Assembly: GCA_023079485.1 (NCBI GenBank)
Contig: CM041084.1
Coordinates: 14,134,609-14,198,608 of the forward strand
DNA: 64,000 nucleotides
Direction of reading: 5' to 3'
DNA from: Archilochus colubris
Taxonomy: Eukaryota > Chordata > Aves > Apodiformes > Trochilidae
The notes under the pieces are model-generated. The model had not been told where the DNA came from and ran no database searches. It saw nothing but the letters and a program-made list of their open reading frames with translations. This document shows positions 62,977 to 64,000 of this stretch, in pieces; the first letter of the stretch is position 1; each line of letters begins with the position of its first letter. Made by a program: the position numbers and the translations under genes.

Positions 62977-64000
62977 CAATGCAATGAACTTTCACCCTCT
63001 CATCATACTATAAACACACAGGAGAAAATGCAGTGATTTTGTTGGTGATAAAGTAGTGTGTATGAAAAACAAAAGCTTATAGACACCACAAAGGGAACTG
63101 AGTCAGCTTAAAAAGCTATCAACATATAATTCCTCTTCTGTGATTCTGTGAGCTCTCTGAATACAGTACATTAAATAATATATGAAGGGCAAGTGGAAAA
63201 AAAAAAAAGTTTAAAACATGTGATCAAATTTATTTAGACACATACTCATGGGATAGGCAAATTCAGACTATTCAAATAGTCTATATATAGAAATCTAGTA
63301 CTTCCTCACATTTAAAACTTTGTCTCCATTAAAAGGGTGGAGCAAGGTGACCTCTAGAGATCCTTTTTTAATCCTGACAATTCTTTAACTTCCACATTCT
63401 CTTAATATAGTTTTTGGTATTATAGAAAAATGTTTAATCTCTAGATTAGCCCCTAAAAAGGGCCATCTACAGAGGCGATATACAAAACCTAATATTATCT
63501 TCTCTTTATGTGCCATATTTTGAATTTCTTTTGTTATGCAAGCTAACCCACAGGTTGCAAGCACTTTCCCCCTTTGCCAGCCAAACGAATATTAGGAAAG
63601 GACACCTGTAGGCATATAGAGAAGCCAAGAACATTTTATACATCCATTATTTATTTAGTTTTCTTGCTTAGATCTTGTTTATCAAGAAAGAAAAAAATAC
63701 CTGGTACAAACAGGAAAAAAATTGATCAACTATATAGCTGCAGTAAAAGTAAATAAAAAAAAAATCATAGAAAAAACCAAATTTTTTTACCCTGGCAAAT
63801 AAAATAAGAATGTTCTCTACTCTGCAGTCTGTGCAAAATAAGCCCCAGAGGAATTACGCAAGCACATTCTCATTATGATAGTTATGATTTAGAATGCATT
63901 ACAAAAGTAAAAATAATCATTCAAATAGGCTTGGGTGCAGTGATTTGGAGAGAAGCTGCCACTCTGCCAAATAGAAAAAGAGAGTAGAGGGGTGGGGACA

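Larger units (their letters stand above)
56763..64000. other. Unique AT-rich non-coding stretch to the window end
   Basis: No gene, RNA gene or transposon is recognised in 7.2 kb. It starts with C/T-rich sequence to about 57200. Other features are a short CAG/TAG triplet run at 58519-58538, TA/TG-rich tracts at 61779-61860 and an 18-bp AT-rich tandem at 62927-62976. Open frames of 98-106 codons (57664-57984, 62294-62590) show no recognisable domain. Confidence 0.55.

Noticed and set aside
1..64000. CRISPR arrays, operons, riboswitches, phage or plasmid genes
   Set aside because: The sequence is vertebrate-type with CR1 repeats; no regularly spaced direct repeats or packed coding frames are present.

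Overview
The window looks like AT-rich vertebrate, most probably bird, nuclear DNA. I found no complete or recognisable protein-coding gene in it. The main clue to the organism is the repeat content. The dominant interspersed repeats are CR1 LINEs, one of them a modern avian-type copy with the hallmark 3' end. There are also several older, amniote-wide CR1 relics and one MIR fossil. I saw no Alu, B1 or L1 elements and no operon-like gene packing. Most open frames are short, many start at non-ATG codons, and the longer ones fall where stop codons are locally scarce. The window is best read as an intergenic desert or the inside of a very large intron. The species cannot be named from this sequence.

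Layout. 1-6150 is unique AT-rich sequence. 6150-6500 and 9475-10270 are ancient CR1 relics on the minus strand; the second keeps a decayed reverse transcriptase segment. 10270-17950 is unique, with a hairpin plus direct repeat at 12863-12905, a long poly-A at 13378 and a pyrimidine-rich stretch near 14800-15060. A possible plus-strand CR1 relic lies at 17955-18300, a MIR at 19850-20010, and two CR1 3' tails in the same orientation at 21116-21238 and 21335-21453. 21460-44055 is a long, mostly unique region. It contains an unusually long open frame (30439-31254), two exon-like intervals elsewhere in the window are discussed below, and a possible regulatory block sits near 33680-34000. 44059-45165 is the best preserved CR1 (minus strand). 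It is split by a 374-bp insertion at 44410-44783 with a perfect 6-bp target duplication and a 36-bp terminal inverted repeat, most likely a solo retroviral LTR. A GC-rich patch lies at 47390-47660 and another ancient minus-strand CR1 at 48470-49600. 49600-64000 is unique AT-rich sequence with simple repeats and an A/C-rich tract at 56632-56762.

No set of genes can be described as working together. The supportable biology is transposon history: old CR1 waves, a younger CR1, then an LTR inserted inside it. A few weak candidates (splice-bounded open intervals at 21798-22067 and 52405-52552, the long open frame, and homeodomain-like motif blocks) could be non-coding transcripts, missed exons or enhancers, but need external data to decide. 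Repeat family calls rest on recognising consensus phrases by eye; no alignment or database search was run.
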